Assembly: GCA_009809945.1 (NCBI GenBank)
Contig: WTPW01000998.1
Coordinates: 96,381 to 160,380, forward strand
Length of the DNA: 64,000 nucleotides
Direction of reading: 5' to 3'
Source: Gigaspora margarita
Taxonomy: Eukaryota; Glomeromycota; Glomeromycetes; Diversisporales; Gigasporaceae
Numbering within the stretch: the first letter of the stretch is position 1; each line of letters begins with the position of its first letter. The position numbers were made by a program, and so were the translations under genes. This document shows positions 25,091 through 36,491 of this stretch, piece after piece. The notes below the pieces were generated by a model. The model did not search any database. It was not told where the DNA came from and was given only the letters and a program-made list of their open reading frames with translations.

Positions 25091-25375
25091 ATGCTAAACA
25101 GGCTAATCCTAATTTTAATTAAAATTTCAAAAAATAATGTGAGTACACGGCATCCCCCAGAAAAGTAATTTAGCGTAACACCAAACGTTGATGATTGCTT
25201 CTAAGCGCTAATAATAAATTCTCTAGATATACCCCGTATATTTCATGTGATAAATACGAAAAAAAAGGGCATCACCGATTTCTAATAATTTAAATCATAC
25301 AGAATTATTTATGATCTGTGCAAGAACGTCACACGCATTATTCCTTTATAAGAAAAGATATTTTTTGAGAAAAAA

Positions 25376-25383
25376 TATATAAA
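25376..25383 (+). promoter_or_regulatory. Putative TATA box of the secreted-protein gene
   Basis: TATATAAA lies about 65 bases upstream of the ATG at 25448, in an otherwise A/T-rich leader that repeats AACATAATTATT twice. The position is right for a fungal core promoter, but such strings are common in DNA of this composition. Confidence 0.4.
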
Positions 25384-25447
25384 CACATAACCATTGAACA
25401 TAATTATTCATAACCATTTGAACATAATTATTAAATCATAATTCGTC

Positions 25448-25999
25448 ATGAATAAAAAATACTTCATCATTTTACTTGTATTTTTTTTCTTTATGCATAT
25501 TAAAAAAACTCATGGTTGTCATCCTGTTGGTAACGGCTGTAATGATCGTTCAAATTATCGTAAGTTATTTTTCTAATTAATAATAATTCTTCTGGTAAAA
25601 AAAAGTAACAATATATTTTTTTCAGGATGTGGTGCTCGGGTTGTATATGCCAATTTGATACCAGGTAAAAGAATTAATATCACGGTTGAATCTCCTGATA
25701 ATCATGACAACAACGGAGTAGGAGGATTAGGCCACTTTACCATGCATATTGATAATACAAATGGTCATGGCGGCTCGGCTTCATTTTTCGACAAACCTTT
25801 TTTGGTTAATGGTTGTGATTGTGACTGTCGGAATATACCTCGGCAATACAATTGGCAATCGGATTTTGATGTAGAAACACCTCCAAAAGGAACTTGGTTT
25901 GATGTTTGGATTTCAATATATTGGGGTTGTTTTAGAGACGGCGGTAAAAAAATGAATTGTCATAGTGAAGATGTGCACTATCGAACCTATGTCCAGTAG
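25448..25999 (+). CDS. Secreted cysteine-rich protein, one intron
   Basis: The ATG at 25448 opens a typical signal peptide (MNKKYFIILLVFFFFMHIKK, then THG) followed by CHPVGNGC. Exon 1 is 25448-25559. The intron 25560-25625 (66 bp) has a GTAAGT donor and TTTTTTTCAG acceptor. Exon 2 is 25626-25999, ending in TAG. Joining them keeps the frame and gives 161 residues, about 138 after cleavage. The mature part has eight cysteines, including a CDCDC cluster, a Gly/His/Asn-rich centre (GGLGHFTMHIDN) and many aromatics near the C-terminus (WFDVWISIYWGC). I do not recognise the family. A small secreted disulfide-bonded protein of a symbiotic fungus could be a candidate effector or an extracellular binding protein, but that is inference. 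The frame is undamaged and the neighbours are transposons. Confidence 0.85.
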
Positions 26000-26073
26000 A
26001 AACCGACATTTTTATTTTAATTAATTTATTTTAATTTATTCATAATTTTTAACTAGATTTAGTTACCATTATA

Positions 26074-26249
26074 CAGTCAGACCTCCCTAAATGCAACCTC
26101 TCTAAATGCAAAACCTCTCTAAATTCATGGCTTGACTTGGTCCAACTCATATGTTACTTATAGATTTTTACCTCCCTAAATGCAATATCTCTCTAAATGC
26201 AAGGTTTTTTTTATCGGACCTTCGCCATGCATTTAGAGAAGTCTGACTG
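26074..26249. mobile_element. TA-flanked pogo-like MITE, CAGTCAGACCTC ends
   Basis: The ends CAGTCAGACCTCC and GAAGTCTGACTG are inverted and flanked by TA. The word CTAAATGCAA(A/C)CCTCT is repeated internally several times and faces its complement at the right end. A relative with ends CAGTCAAACCTCC lies at 39401-39741. The TIR start resembles pogo/Tigger elements. It lies just downstream of the secreted-protein gene. Confidence 0.85.
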
Positions 26250-26458
26250 TATTATTATTTAATATTTACATTAGAAAATTCATAGTCCATTAACGTTAAA
26301 CTTTACTATTATTATAAATAAATTTTATAATCATAATAAAAAAATTATTATTAAATTAGTATTTTGAAATCCCAAGTAAAGAGCACCTTTTTCTGGTATC
26401 CTGTGTGCTGTACTTATAAAGTTTGGTTTGAATATCAATCATTTCTAATTGTTTGTGT

Positions 26459-26764
26459 TTAGCACAGAATTTTACCCTTATTTGAGCCAATAACGTTAAA
26501 AACTGCGCGTGTAGTACATCCAGGTTCTAAGTATTTTCTGGCCCTCAAGTGATTCATCCTTTCTTTTATATGAGTGACGCACGAAGTTACTGTTGATCCA
26601 GAGAAACAGAAATGAGGAAGCTTGTAACAGCCATTCTCTTGACACTGTGTCTTTACGTTGACAAAATCAGTTGGCTTATGCGTAGCACAATAATGTGAAG
26701 TTTTTGAATCTTTCGGCCAAGTGAGCTCCTTTTTGAAACAAAACTGTTGACAGTGCTGTGGCAT
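26459..26764 (-). CDS. Cys-rich protein with EsV-1-7-like repeats
   Basis: 101 residues, ATG at 26764, TAA after residue 101. Visible spacing: C9-x16-C26-x2-H29-x11-C41, then C41-x4-C46-x15-C62-x2-H65, then C83 followed by AVFNVIGS and C101. With the conserved GC..LPHF...G and M70, this fits the EsV-1-7 repeat (C-x4-C-x16-C-x2-H-x12), named from a brown-algal virus protein and from the Ectocarpus IMM regulator. The third repeat stops at its third Cys, so the C-terminus may be truncated or unusual. The repeat is thought to bind metal through Cys/His; its biochemical role is not established. The promoter side has TATAAAA about 35 bases upstream. The frame is intact, single-exon and less AT-rich than its surroundings, which may point to transfer. 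Confidence 0.78.
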   Translation of the reverse strand: MPQHCQQFCFKKELTWPKDSKTSHYCATHKPTDFVNVKTQCQENGCYKLPHFCFSGSTVTSCVTHIKERMNHLRARKYLEPGCTTRAVFNVIGSNKGKILC

Positions 26765-26925
26765 TTTTATATTAACTTAGAGATGACTATTTTATATTTA
26801 AAATTAAATCAACACGGCTGGAACTTTCGTGTGAGAAGATGGGTTTTATTGATACAATAGTAGCATAATCAACGCATAAATAAATACTAAGTTGGGACGT
26901 ATCACGTGATGCATCACGTCTATGC

Positions 26926-27587
26926 TAGGGTGTCCAGGATTATGCGAAGCGATGAGGTAAATTATGCGTTTTGACCGAGGTCAATTATGCGATGAATGCG
27001 AAATAAATTTAAGATTATGCGAAATATTTAAATAGATTATGCGATCTTTGTAGTGTTATGCAACATATACCATCATCGGAATTATTCGGATATTGATCAA
27101 AAAAATTGCCTCGACCTTGCTCGTATTTTCAGTTCGTCCATTCAGGTAGGACTAGCAATACAGTCTAAAAAATTTCGCTAATAAAAAAACATTTCGCTAT
27201 TAGGTTAGGGTTAGGGTATTGCTAGTAGGTTAGGTTAGAAGGTTATTTTATACCAAAATTTTGCAAGGAAAATTTTTTATTAGTACGCATAAGTCATTTT
27301 CATAGGCGAAATTTCGTGTTATGGGCGATTTTTCATTTATTTTTGTTTATTGAACTTTTTTCACGTTACACCTGATCTCGAAATCTGATTGGCTAGCGAA
27401 ATTTTTTATACAGGTATTTTAAATACTGTTAGCTATCCTATAAGCTATCTCAAAAATCATATCTACCAATCATATTTTAGCCACGTGCCCTGAATGCTTT
27501 TTTTGCTTAATTATGCGAAGCATATGCGATGCGAAAAAATGGCCAATTATGCGCATAGCATAGCATCGCATAATTCTGGACACCCTA
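26926..27587. mobile_element. TIR element with TTATGCGA-word ends
   Basis: The ends TAGGGTGTCCAGGATTATGC and GCATAATTCTGGACACCCTA are inverted, and subterminal words (TTATGCGAAGCGATG and relatives) recur at both ends. The style equals the hAT-like elements here, but the flanks GTCTATGC and CATCCTAA do not match, so no target duplication survives. A smaller inverted structure is nested at 27155-27414. Confidence 0.7.
27155..27414. mobile_element. Nested small TIR element with telomere-like core
   Basis: TCTAAAAAATTTCGCTA near 27170 faces TAGCGAAATTTTTTATACAG near 27395. The region between them holds TTAGGGTTAGGGTATTG and further TTTCGC/GCGAAA words. The boundaries are approximate and no convincing target duplication was found. 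Confidence 0.45.
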
Positions 27588-27620
27588 CATCCTAAAATTT
27601 CCGATAATTGTAAACTAATA

Positions 27621-28522
27621 CAGGGGCGTCCATATAGGATAACTTTCTCGTGATTGGTTGATCACGTTAATTGAGACGCGTCATAATTGGTCACTTTGCA
27701 GATCATGTGACAACTGGCCAATCAAAATTTATTATAAATGATATCAATATAACGATAATAATACAGTATTATCTGTTATTGTTGTATTACAAAAACCTTG
27801 AATTCATATAATACATGACAATTCAATATTAGAAATAGATTAAAGCGATTTAATTCGATTTGATTTAGATAGAAATATTATGACATACATCCAATCGCTA
27901 TATAAAACTATATTAACAATTTTTCATCAAACGTCAAACAATAGTTATAATTTCCTGTAATACATAATAATCCATCTTAAATTTAAACCACGAATGAATG
28001 ATATAGAACCTAGTTATTAAAAAAAAATAAAAAGTTTTTTATTACGTTCTTAAATAATACTAAAAATCTCAGATTTGGACTTATTAATGTCAAGGTCCTG
28101 AAAGATAAAGTTACTTACCAAACACTTCTTTATATCTAAGTAAAGTATCAAGTGTTGTAGTTTGTTTTAATCTAATATTATTAAAAGTTATTTATATTAT
28201 CTTTAAGCTCTTTCTTCATACAAGTTAGTCATACTTTTGTGAGTTAATTAAAAGCTTTAACATATATATTTATTGTACATTACTATTTTCTTAGCTTACG
28301 AACCATCTCTAAGTGAGATATACCAGGTAGGGTAAATCCAAGAAATACTCAAGATACTTAAAGCTTTGTTTGTGAAGAGTCTTCAATAGTATTATAAATA
28401 ACAGTTACATTTTTTTTAAAAAAAATTTAATATGATAGGGAGTAAAAGAACTCTAAACTGTATAAATTCAATTGTATAAAATTGACCAATCACAAGAAAG
28501 TTATCCTATATGGGCATCCCTA
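27621..28522. mobile_element. TIR element, about 45-bp ends
   Basis: Left CAGGGGCGTCCATATAGGAT and right ATCCTATATGGGCATCCCTA are inverted repeats that continue through AACTTTCTCGTGATTGGT. The interior of about 0.8 kb is AT-rich without a frame. The flanks do not show a clear duplication. The end sequence (YAGGG) again fits hAT. Confidence 0.65.
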
Positions 28523-30150
28523 AAATTCTGGGTCAGAATACTTCAGAATGCATCAGAATCATGGTTGGCTAAATCGGAATTGATCAATTTTGCCCAAAGA
28601 TCATAAAAAATTTTACTAATAAATTATATCTATTCATTAAATAAAAAATGCCCAGCTGGTAATTTTGCTATAGAATCTGCTAACAACTTTGGCTAAACGC
28701 TAATCTAGATCTGACACATCCAACTTGGAATTTTGGGGACCCTCCTGTAAAATTCATAAAAGTATCAAAAATGTGACCCTAACCCTAACCCTAAACATGA
28801 GACAAAAATTTTTGTTTTTGTTATTGGGTTATAGACACTTTTGCCTTATAGTTAGGGTTAGAGTTAGGGTCACCTTTTTGATACAGTTAGAAGGTCTTTT
28901 ATACTGTTGGCCTCCCCAAACTGATCTTGTCAAAATTGATAACCTGTCAAATCTAATAAAAACTTAATCTACCAAGTTGGTACCTGATATATAAATCTAA
29001 TAGTTTATAATGTTTTTAAATCTGATAATCTCCTGAAACTGATACAAAACCTGTTCACCATGCATACCAATTTGGAGAGGGCTGATAGTATATAGATAGT
29101 ATATAGATATCAAGAATGTAATTTATGCATATAGGCATACCGACTGGTTATAGCATTCGATGCAGTATAGCAAATTTTAGAAAATCTGATAATACAGAAA
29201 TTACATAGATTTCAGCATCTTCTGATTTTAGCATTATCCCTGACATTAATTAATTACTAAAAAAATCTATATGTTGCTATTAATAAAAACAAACTATAAT
29301 TTTATATACTTAAAAAAACAACAATACATTATTGAGTCTCTATCTTATTTAATGCTGGAAATGTTTATAGTCTTAACCTAGCTAATATATTTATTTTTTA
29401 AAAACTAATTACAGAATTATAAATAAGCAAAAATATTTAAATAAATAAATAAATAAATATAAATATAGTGTATGTTGAATTTAGTAAATTTATAGATTCA
29501 AAATATTTTTTACTAAAAATTTTAAGCCATGACTATAAAGTTTACTCTTATAATAAAGACTAATAACTCAAAATTTGTTAAATAATTTTCTAGTAAATAA
29601 TATTATGCAAAAACTATAAAATGAAAACTTTAAGAATTATAATATTGTTATATCGAATTTAGCTCTCTGAAAATTTATATGAAGCATTAATAATTGGCAT
29701 TCTTGTATTATTGTATATGTATAGTACATCAATATTAAGTTTATATAAAGAAATTGCATGTATCAAAACTTATATAGGTAAACTAGTCAGTACTTTTTAT
29801 TACCCATACCCATGTGCTATAAAGTAGTATCTATAATTGTTCACAATTTAGAAAATTGATCTATATAAGTCATTCTTAATTTTGAAATGGCGCAAATTAT
29901 TTCTCAATCGATAAAAATTAAAAATATAAATTATATAACCAAGTGATAAAAATTTATGCCCATTAATAATTTACATAGATTATAAATGCTCATTTGTATA
30001 AATAACAATTTATATTAAACTTTATAACTAAATATATATATATAATTGTGTAAATCACAGTTATATTAAAAAAATGCTTTATAAATTTAAATAAAAAAAA
30101 AGCACAACAGTAAAAAATTCACATGATTAAAAATTTGAACAATTTTTATA
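28523..30150. other. AT-rich DNA with one small inverted structure
   Basis: From 28728 to about 28918, TTGGGGACCCTCC...ATGTGACCCTAACCC faces GGGTTAGAGTTAGGGTCACC...GGCCTCCCCAA, an imperfect palindrome with telomere-like arms. It creates the overlapping 80-codon frame at 28725-28967, which is not a gene. An AAAT microsatellite lies at 29435-29458. The rest shows nothing I can assign. Confidence 0.4.
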
Positions 30151-30153
30151 TTA

Positions 30154-30472
30154 GGCTACACAAAGTTAATTTTTCATTTTGCATAACCTGATGTTTCAAA
30201 ATTCTGGTCAGTGGGTCAGATTTTTTTTTAAAAAAAATTAGCTTTACACAGCCTAAATTAATTAATTCTTTGGTTTGCATAACATGGGATCAGAAAATTT
30301 TGTCATTCTTTATTGGGCATATTGGGTGAATACAGAAATTTAAGGTGATATCAGAGAAAAAAATTAAATGGCAAAAAAGAAATAATTGGCACAATAGGAA
30401 TTTTAAAAAAAAATTTTTTGAAAAAATTGGGTCAGCGAGTTATGCAAAATAAAAAATTAACTTTGTGTAGCC
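30154..30472. mobile_element. TTA-flanked MITE, GGCTACACAAAG ends
   Basis: The ends GGCTACACAAAGTTAATTTT and AAAATTAACTTTGTGTAGCC are inverted, with TTA directly on both sides (30151-30153 and 30473-30475). A third, internal copy of the end (GCTTTACACAGCCTAA near 30241-30256) faces the left end, so a shorter version is embedded. A 3-bp TTA duplication is typical of PIF/Harbinger relatives; the assignment is tentative. Confidence 0.7.
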
Positions 30473-30475
30473 TTA

Positions 30476-31277
30476 ATATGTAGAATGCACTCAAATCGTC
30501 TTGTACATAGTAAATTACTTCTTTTGAGCCAGCAAATCTATTTTTTGCAAAATATAATATTAGGTTTCACTTGGATTAACATCTTAATTGACAATTTGAA
30601 TAATTTCAGGGCTAATAAGCTTTTAAACACTCTATTCATGAATGGTGTCATCAACTACTATTTACAAAATAAAACAATACCACATAAAAATCTTTTTAAT
30701 GCATGTTACAAATTTATTATTATTAAAAAAAAAGCATAAGCATAGTAAAAAAAATCTTTTACCAGGTTTTTGTTTTAACTATTTTGTCTTGACTAGCATG
30801 CTTCATAACTTGGTACATAGCACAAATTATTTTATAAAAATACATTCTAGATTTTTCAATTGGCTTAATTGTTGAAGTTTTTTAATTATATCAATATAAA
30901 TAATTTTAAAATTATAAGTTATTCAATATTTAAATTTTGGTTATATAATTCATTTGGATTTTAAGTGCAGTTAAACATTGACTATATTTATTTTGATCTA
31001 TAAAGAACATATAAATTAATATAATTAATATAACATATGTAGTATGCAATATATTTGTAGTATAATAAAATTTAAAAAATTTCGAATTCTAATTTTTTTA
31101 TTAAGTTTTATAGTATAAAGAGTTAAATAATTTAATTGAATTAAGAAATGATAAGGTATTCCTAAATTGGTAAAAAATTAATAACGTAATTGATTCAAAA
31201 TCAACTTAACTTGCAAAATAATGCAAAATATCTATACTTTTCACTCTTACAAATATTTGCCTGCCTTCTTATTTATC
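30476..31277. other. AT-rich DNA, two weak open stretches
   Basis: Overlapping plus-strand frames at 30485-30739 and 30642-30875 give 84 and 77 residues with no recognisable motif. One starts MHSNRLVHSKLLLLSQQIYF. They are probably chance or old remnants. Nothing else is seen. Confidence 0.25.
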
Positions 31278-31285
31278 ATTATTGG

Positions 31286-31565
31286 CAGTGTTGTCACAGG
31301 ACATCTTTGAACAATGATTTGGACAATTTTGGACAATTTTGGACAATTAAATAAAGTAAAATTACTTAAAATTTTATTAAAATAACCTATTTTAATTTTA
31401 ACTGAAATGTGTTCAGCACCTAAAAAAATATATAGTTATATAGTTTTTAAATAAATTTATTAATTATTAAAGCCTGGACAAACTTTGGACAATCTTGGAC
31501 GTTTGGTCAATTTTGGATGTGGACAAGCCAAAAAAGGCCGTGGACAGCCAAAACATACAACACTA
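31286..31565. mobile_element. hAT MITE, GGACAATT family, copy 2
   Basis: The ends CAGTGTTGTCACAGG and ACATACAACACTA are flanked by a perfect 8-bp duplication ATTATTGG (31278-31285 and 31566-31573). The internal sequence is collinear with 8771-9032 and carries the 18-base segment (TCTTGGACGTTTGGTCAA) that copy 1 lacks. Confidence 0.93.
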
Positions 31566-33181
31566 ATTATTGGTGTTACAACTTTTTCTGTCATATTTAC
31601 ACAGAGTTAACAGTATATGCTAAGCCCTTTAATATTATCTAAGTTGAAAGCATTATATCTCAAATCGAATATATTTAACATGATTATTATATATTAAGTC
31701 AAATATATTTAACATGCAAGTATTATATCTCAAGTTGGATATATTTAATATATAGGTAGCTATAAGTAACTAAAAGCTTTTATACTTAACAAATATAAGA
31801 CAATCAATTCAAAATTTATAACTGAATTCAATCTAAGACTATTTTTATTAAGATCAGGAGTAGTGTTCTGAGGTTCAGGTCTGGTTCAGTTCGGGTTCGG
31901 TCGAACCCAGACTCAAACCCGAACCCAAACCAAGAATTCTGCTAGCATTGAACTTGAACCGAACATGAACTCACAATTTTCCAAACCTGTACTGAATCTG
32001 AACTTGAGTAAAAGTTCAGTTCGGGTTCAGTTCAAAGTTCATGAACATGTTTAGGTTCAGATATAATTAGGGATGCATTTAGAGATACAGACATTCAAAA
32101 TCTTGAGGGTAGCTACCCTCACACAACTACTATGGCAATACAGCACTTTGCTATATAAGTAAAAGTGTTATATATTGTACAAGTGCTATATAATGTATAA
32201 GTACTATATGCCTATACCGTATAAGTGCCATATATACAGACATATTAAAATGTTTGTGTTTCACACATGTCCAGATGCACAGATAACTAACTACCTAAAT
32301 CTAATCTTTATCTAGCACTAGAGGGTCTTTTTGTCTTGATACTGATACTGTAATTTTTCATTAACCTTGAAAACAATCACCTGCAAAAAAAAAAAATTCA
32401 AATCTAAAAAAAAAAAACATTACAAAGAAAAAAATGAACCTATTCCAAATCGTGTCTAATCTTTATTACTCTGTATTAATTCATGTTTTTGCTAAACTAA
32501 GCCTACAAAAAGAAAGAAGAGATAGTACAAGCTAGAAAAAAAGGTAACAACAATGAAAAAGAATGGTACTTATCCTAAAAACCAGTTTAAACTCCTAAAT
32601 TGTCAATCTACATTTTGTGCTACCAATTTATACTTTGGTGAAACCTGAATTGCAAGAGAAAAAGGTAGCTTAAATTGAAAAAAAGCAAACACAACAAAAA
32701 ATATATATATATTACTTATCTTTAAGAATTGCCTTCAATTCTAGGTAGCATCTAACCTCTATTATATTACCTGGTGTTAGTACCAGACTTCTTGCTTTAC
32801 TAATAGTTATTTTGCCAAAAGTTCATTTAGTAGGGTTAGATAAAAATTTGATAATTTTATGATATTGGTTGCAACTACCTTTAAAACAAGTTAGCCTCAA
32901 TTTACGTCAAATTCCAAGTATGCGAGATAATTTTATTTTGTTTTGATTGATTTCCTTACAATATCATTTTTTGCAAGTACAGAATTTGTATTAGCATTCA
33001 CCAACACATTTCTTCACAATTATATCAATTGTTAATGAATTTGAATTGTGATAACATTCTTGATTATAACTTGCTCATCGATATATTAGTCTTAACATTT
33101 TGATAATGGGTTTATAACCAATCAAAAAGCGTTAAAGCACAATAACTTATATTACTATATTAGTTTTAGCATACTGATTAC

Positions 33182-33919
33182 CAGAGTTGGGCAAGCTGTA
33201 TATCCAGTGCTTTTTCACTAGACACTGGACATTTCCAAATTGTCCAGTGTAATGTCCAGTGCATGTCCAGTGTCCAGTGACATATTTATAAAAAAATTCA
33301 ATAAATAAATAAATTAGTCAAAGCACAACATATCTGGTCAGATAACTAGTACTCCCAGAGGATTGCTCTAGCTAATTCTTAAAAATGTAGTTAAAATTTT
33401 ATAATAATGCACTATACCTTTGATTTAATTTAATTTTATTCTTATTTAATTTTAAAATTTAGTTTAATTATTGTTAGCGCATACAGTACATTTGAAAAAA
33501 TTAATAAGCAATAAATATGTTGACCACATAATACTGTATTTAACTAAATAAGATATCTATATGCAACCAATTTGCTTGCAATTGTAAAGGATAGTATTTC
33601 AAATGATGTTAACCTCCCAAAGCAATATGCATGGTAAGCAGGTTTTGAGAGATATCAGGCTTGAAAATATTATAAATATTATATTATATAGCAGGAACAG
33701 ACTTAATAAATTAAGTTTTTTAAGTTATCGATTTTAACAGAATTGGTTAATTATCTAGTTGATTTAATTTTTTTTGTTTAAAATTTTAAAAATTATAATT
33801 TTTTTTAATTTTTGTTGTCCAGTGATTATTTTCTTAATCCATTGCTTTTCACTGGACAATTAGGACACTGGACACTGGACAAATTTCCAATTGTCCAATT
33901 GTCCAGTTGCCCAACCCTG
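33182..33919. mobile_element. hAT-like element with TGTCCAGTG-word ends
   Basis: The ends CAGAGTTGGGCAAGC and GTTGCCCAACCCTG are inverted, with CTGATTAC (33174-33181) and CTGATCAC (33920-33927) as an 8-bp duplication with one mismatch. The words TGTCCAGTG and CACTGGACA recur within 100 bp of both ends. It is nested in the element 31861-35188. The interior is AT-rich and non-coding. Confidence 0.88.
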
Positions 33920-34347
33920 CTGATCACCTTTTGAACATATCTATGATTTTATTAGTTGGTAGATCGATATAAAACTACGAATCACTGAGAAAATTAGTTG
34001 ATTATCAGATAATTTGGGCAGCAAAAATTATGATCAAAAATTCTAGAAATCAATTACCTAATATTTGGCTAAATGTAATTTTTTTTATAATATATTAACT
34101 ACTTTTTTTTATTAATCTTATATTTTATCTATTGCGAAGCATTTGTCATGTGCACTTATTTTTACACTTATTTTTGCACTTGAGACCATTAAACAAAACA
34201 TTTTCAAATTCATAAATTTTTTTTAGTTCAAAATAGTTTGTAAATATTAGGCAATCAAACAGCAAAAGTATATTTGGCAAATTTACATTTTACGATTTTG
34301 TGTTGTTTAAGGGCACTAATAAAGGCATTAAAAATAATATAATAATT

Positions 34348-34558
34348 GTGACAGATCATAATGAAATCCAGATTAAAATGAAATAATAGTATAAAATCTC
34401 AAAAACTAAATTTTTTTGGGGTGCATTTTTTAGGGTTAGAGGTTTAGGGTTAGGGTTAGTTTTAAAAAATATATATAATAAACAAGTATTAGTGGGGTTT
34501 AGAAGGCTAGCAAGTTAAGTAAAGAATGTAGATTTCATTTTAAATTATGATCTGTGAC
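34348..34558. mobile_element. MITE, GTCRCAGATCAT family, copy 3
   Basis: The ends GTGACAGATCATAATG and ATTATGATCTGTGAC are flanked by a perfect 7-bp duplication AATAATT (34341-34347 and 34559-34565). The loop is the inverse of copy 1 at 21789-22001, including the GGTTTAGGGTTAGGG run. It is nested in the element 31861-35188. Confidence 0.85.
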
Positions 34559-35600
34559 AATAATTACTCAAATGTTATAATAATTACTTGATCATTATAA
34601 TTATCTTATGTATTTTTGGTAGTTTTCTCGTATTTAGATCACAGTTTTCAGATATGACCAATCAAAAATGTTAAAGTGAGCAGGCCCAGAATTGAAGCAT
34701 ATAGATAAATTAGAGTGTTAATTATACTTATTTTATATTTAAATTTTCTATATAAATTTTGATAGGAAAATGCACATGATTCAGAAACATGCGATTAATG
34801 TGCATTTATGCACATGATTAAGGAATCATGCACACGTATAAAACCCATCTCTAAGCATGCTATACCTTTCACGACATCTACTCAATGGTAATATGACCTT
34901 GAGGTGGTACAACTCCTGCATCATAGCTATAATGCTATAGGTAGTCACTACCCTGAGAAATGTCTGCATCACTAGTATTACACATATATATGTCGTAGTC
35001 CGAACTTGAACATGTTCATGAATGTTCAACCTGAACTGAACCTAAACCTGAACCAATAATAAAAGTTCAAATTCGAACTGAACCTGAACATAATTTTTAA
35101 AAATAGTTTAGTTCAGATTCAGTTCAATCTTCGAACTGAACCTGAACTTAATATAGGTTTGGGTTCAGTTCAGTTCATAGGAACACTAATCAGAAGTTCT
35201 TCTACAGGTTTAGTATCCAATTTGGTTACAAAAATTTGGTCAATCTGCATTCTCCCTTCTACATAATCCATCTTTGTACTTTTATAACAACAGTTTATTT
35301 TTTTCAAAATGAATATTGAAATTGCTAGACAATATTGTCACTTGATTCAATGAAAGTTACAGCACATTTTTTTCGATAAGATATATGTTTGGTATTATAT
35401 GTTTTTGATAATCTATTCTTAGACAAGACATTTTTCTAATAATCATTTCTTGACATAAAATTGGCTTGATTTAGTGTTAGAGTTGGCCAATTTAGAGTTA
35501 GTGTTGATTAGAATTAATGTCAGAAAAGATTGTTGGGGAAATGTCTTGTCTAAAAAAAGAACTATTAAAAATATCACAGGTTGAACAAATGAATACTAAG

Positions 35601-36293
35601 TGGACCCCGAACAATCTATGTAATGTCATATTTGAAAAATCGCTAACAGAGGGCCGTTTTTTTAAAAAGGTTATATTTGAAAAGTAGGTATTGGGTAAAA
35701 AGGTTATATTTGAAAACGGATAATGGGCAAAATGAGTATATTTGAAAAAATGTTAATAGTGTAATTTTTTCAAATGTTATATTTGAAAAGTGGTATTGGG
35801 AATGGTGAGTGTTTGTTTTNNNNNNNNNNNNNNNNNNNNNNNNNNNNNNNNNNNNNNNNNNNNNNNNNNNNNNNNNNNNNNNNNNNNNNNNNNNNNNNNN
35901 NNNNNNNNNNNNNNNNNNNNNNNNNNNNNNNNNNNNNNNNNNNNNNNNNNNNNNNNNNNNNNNNNNNNNNNNNNNNNNNNNNNNNNNNNNNNNNNNNNNN
36001 NNNNNNNNNNNNNNNNNNNNNNNNNNNNNNNNNNNNNNNNNNNNNNNNNNNNNNNNNNNNNNNNNNNNNNNNNNNNNNNNNNNNNNNNNNNNNNNNNNNN
36101 NNNNNTTTTTTAAAGAGCGTTTGTTCGAAAAAAATTTTTTTGGAAAGCTTACATTTTGAAAATTGGGAACCGATACCAAAGTTGGTACCTGATATTTGAA
36201 ATATAGCTGATATATACCAAAATAGAACCGCTAACAGAAAAAATTTTTACTATGATCCTCAAATATAACCTCACATAGATTATTCGGGGTCCT
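35601..36293. mobile_element. hAT-like element, GGACCCCGAA ends, with gap
   Basis: The ends TGGACCCCGAACAATCTATG and CATAGATTATTCGGGGTCCT are inverted and flanked by a perfect 8-bp duplication ATACTAAG (35593-35600 and 36294-36301). The interior has repeated GTTATATTTGAAAA words and an assembly gap. It is the full-length relative of the partial element at 1-473 and lacks the TA-MITE found there. It is inserted into the left terminal repeat of 35578-37876. Confidence 0.85.
35820..36105. other. Assembly gap (286 Ns)
   Basis: An unresolved run of N inside a repeat-rich hAT-like element. Several apparent long frames across it on both strands are artefacts of the Ns. Confidence 0.99.
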
Positions 36294-36491
36294 ATACTAA
36301 GTATATACCAGGTATATAACAGAAAACAAGTTTCCTGGTATGTACCCGGTATACAATCAGAGATTTGCCAAATAATGGATGCATATCAGTAGCATACAGG
36401 ATACATAATGGCAAGCTACTGGAAGGTAGGTTGATATCAGTAATATAATAGTAACTTACTAGAACATTCCAGTATCTTACTGTTAGTTATA

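Larger units (their letters stand above)
31861..35188. mobile_element. hAT-like element with GGTTCAGG-word ends, nested
   Basis: The ends TAGTGTTCTGAGGTTCAGG and CAGTTCATAGGAACACTA are inverted. They are flanked by ATCAGGAG (31853-31860) and ATCAGAAG (35189-35196), an 8-bp duplication with one mismatch. About 200 bp at each end consists of words such as GGTTCAGTTCGGGTTCGG in opposite orientation. Nested inside are another hAT-like element (33182-33919), a MITE (34348-34558), a dispersed repeat (33940-34330) and A-rich degenerate units (32380-32800). No transposase frame is visible. Confidence 0.85.

Noticed and set aside
28725-28967. Plus-strand frame of 80 codons
   Set aside because: It lies across a small palindrome with telomere-like arms and has no protein-like motif.
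35643-36199. Long open frames on both strands across 35820-36105
   Set aside because: They consist mainly of Ns in an assembly gap.
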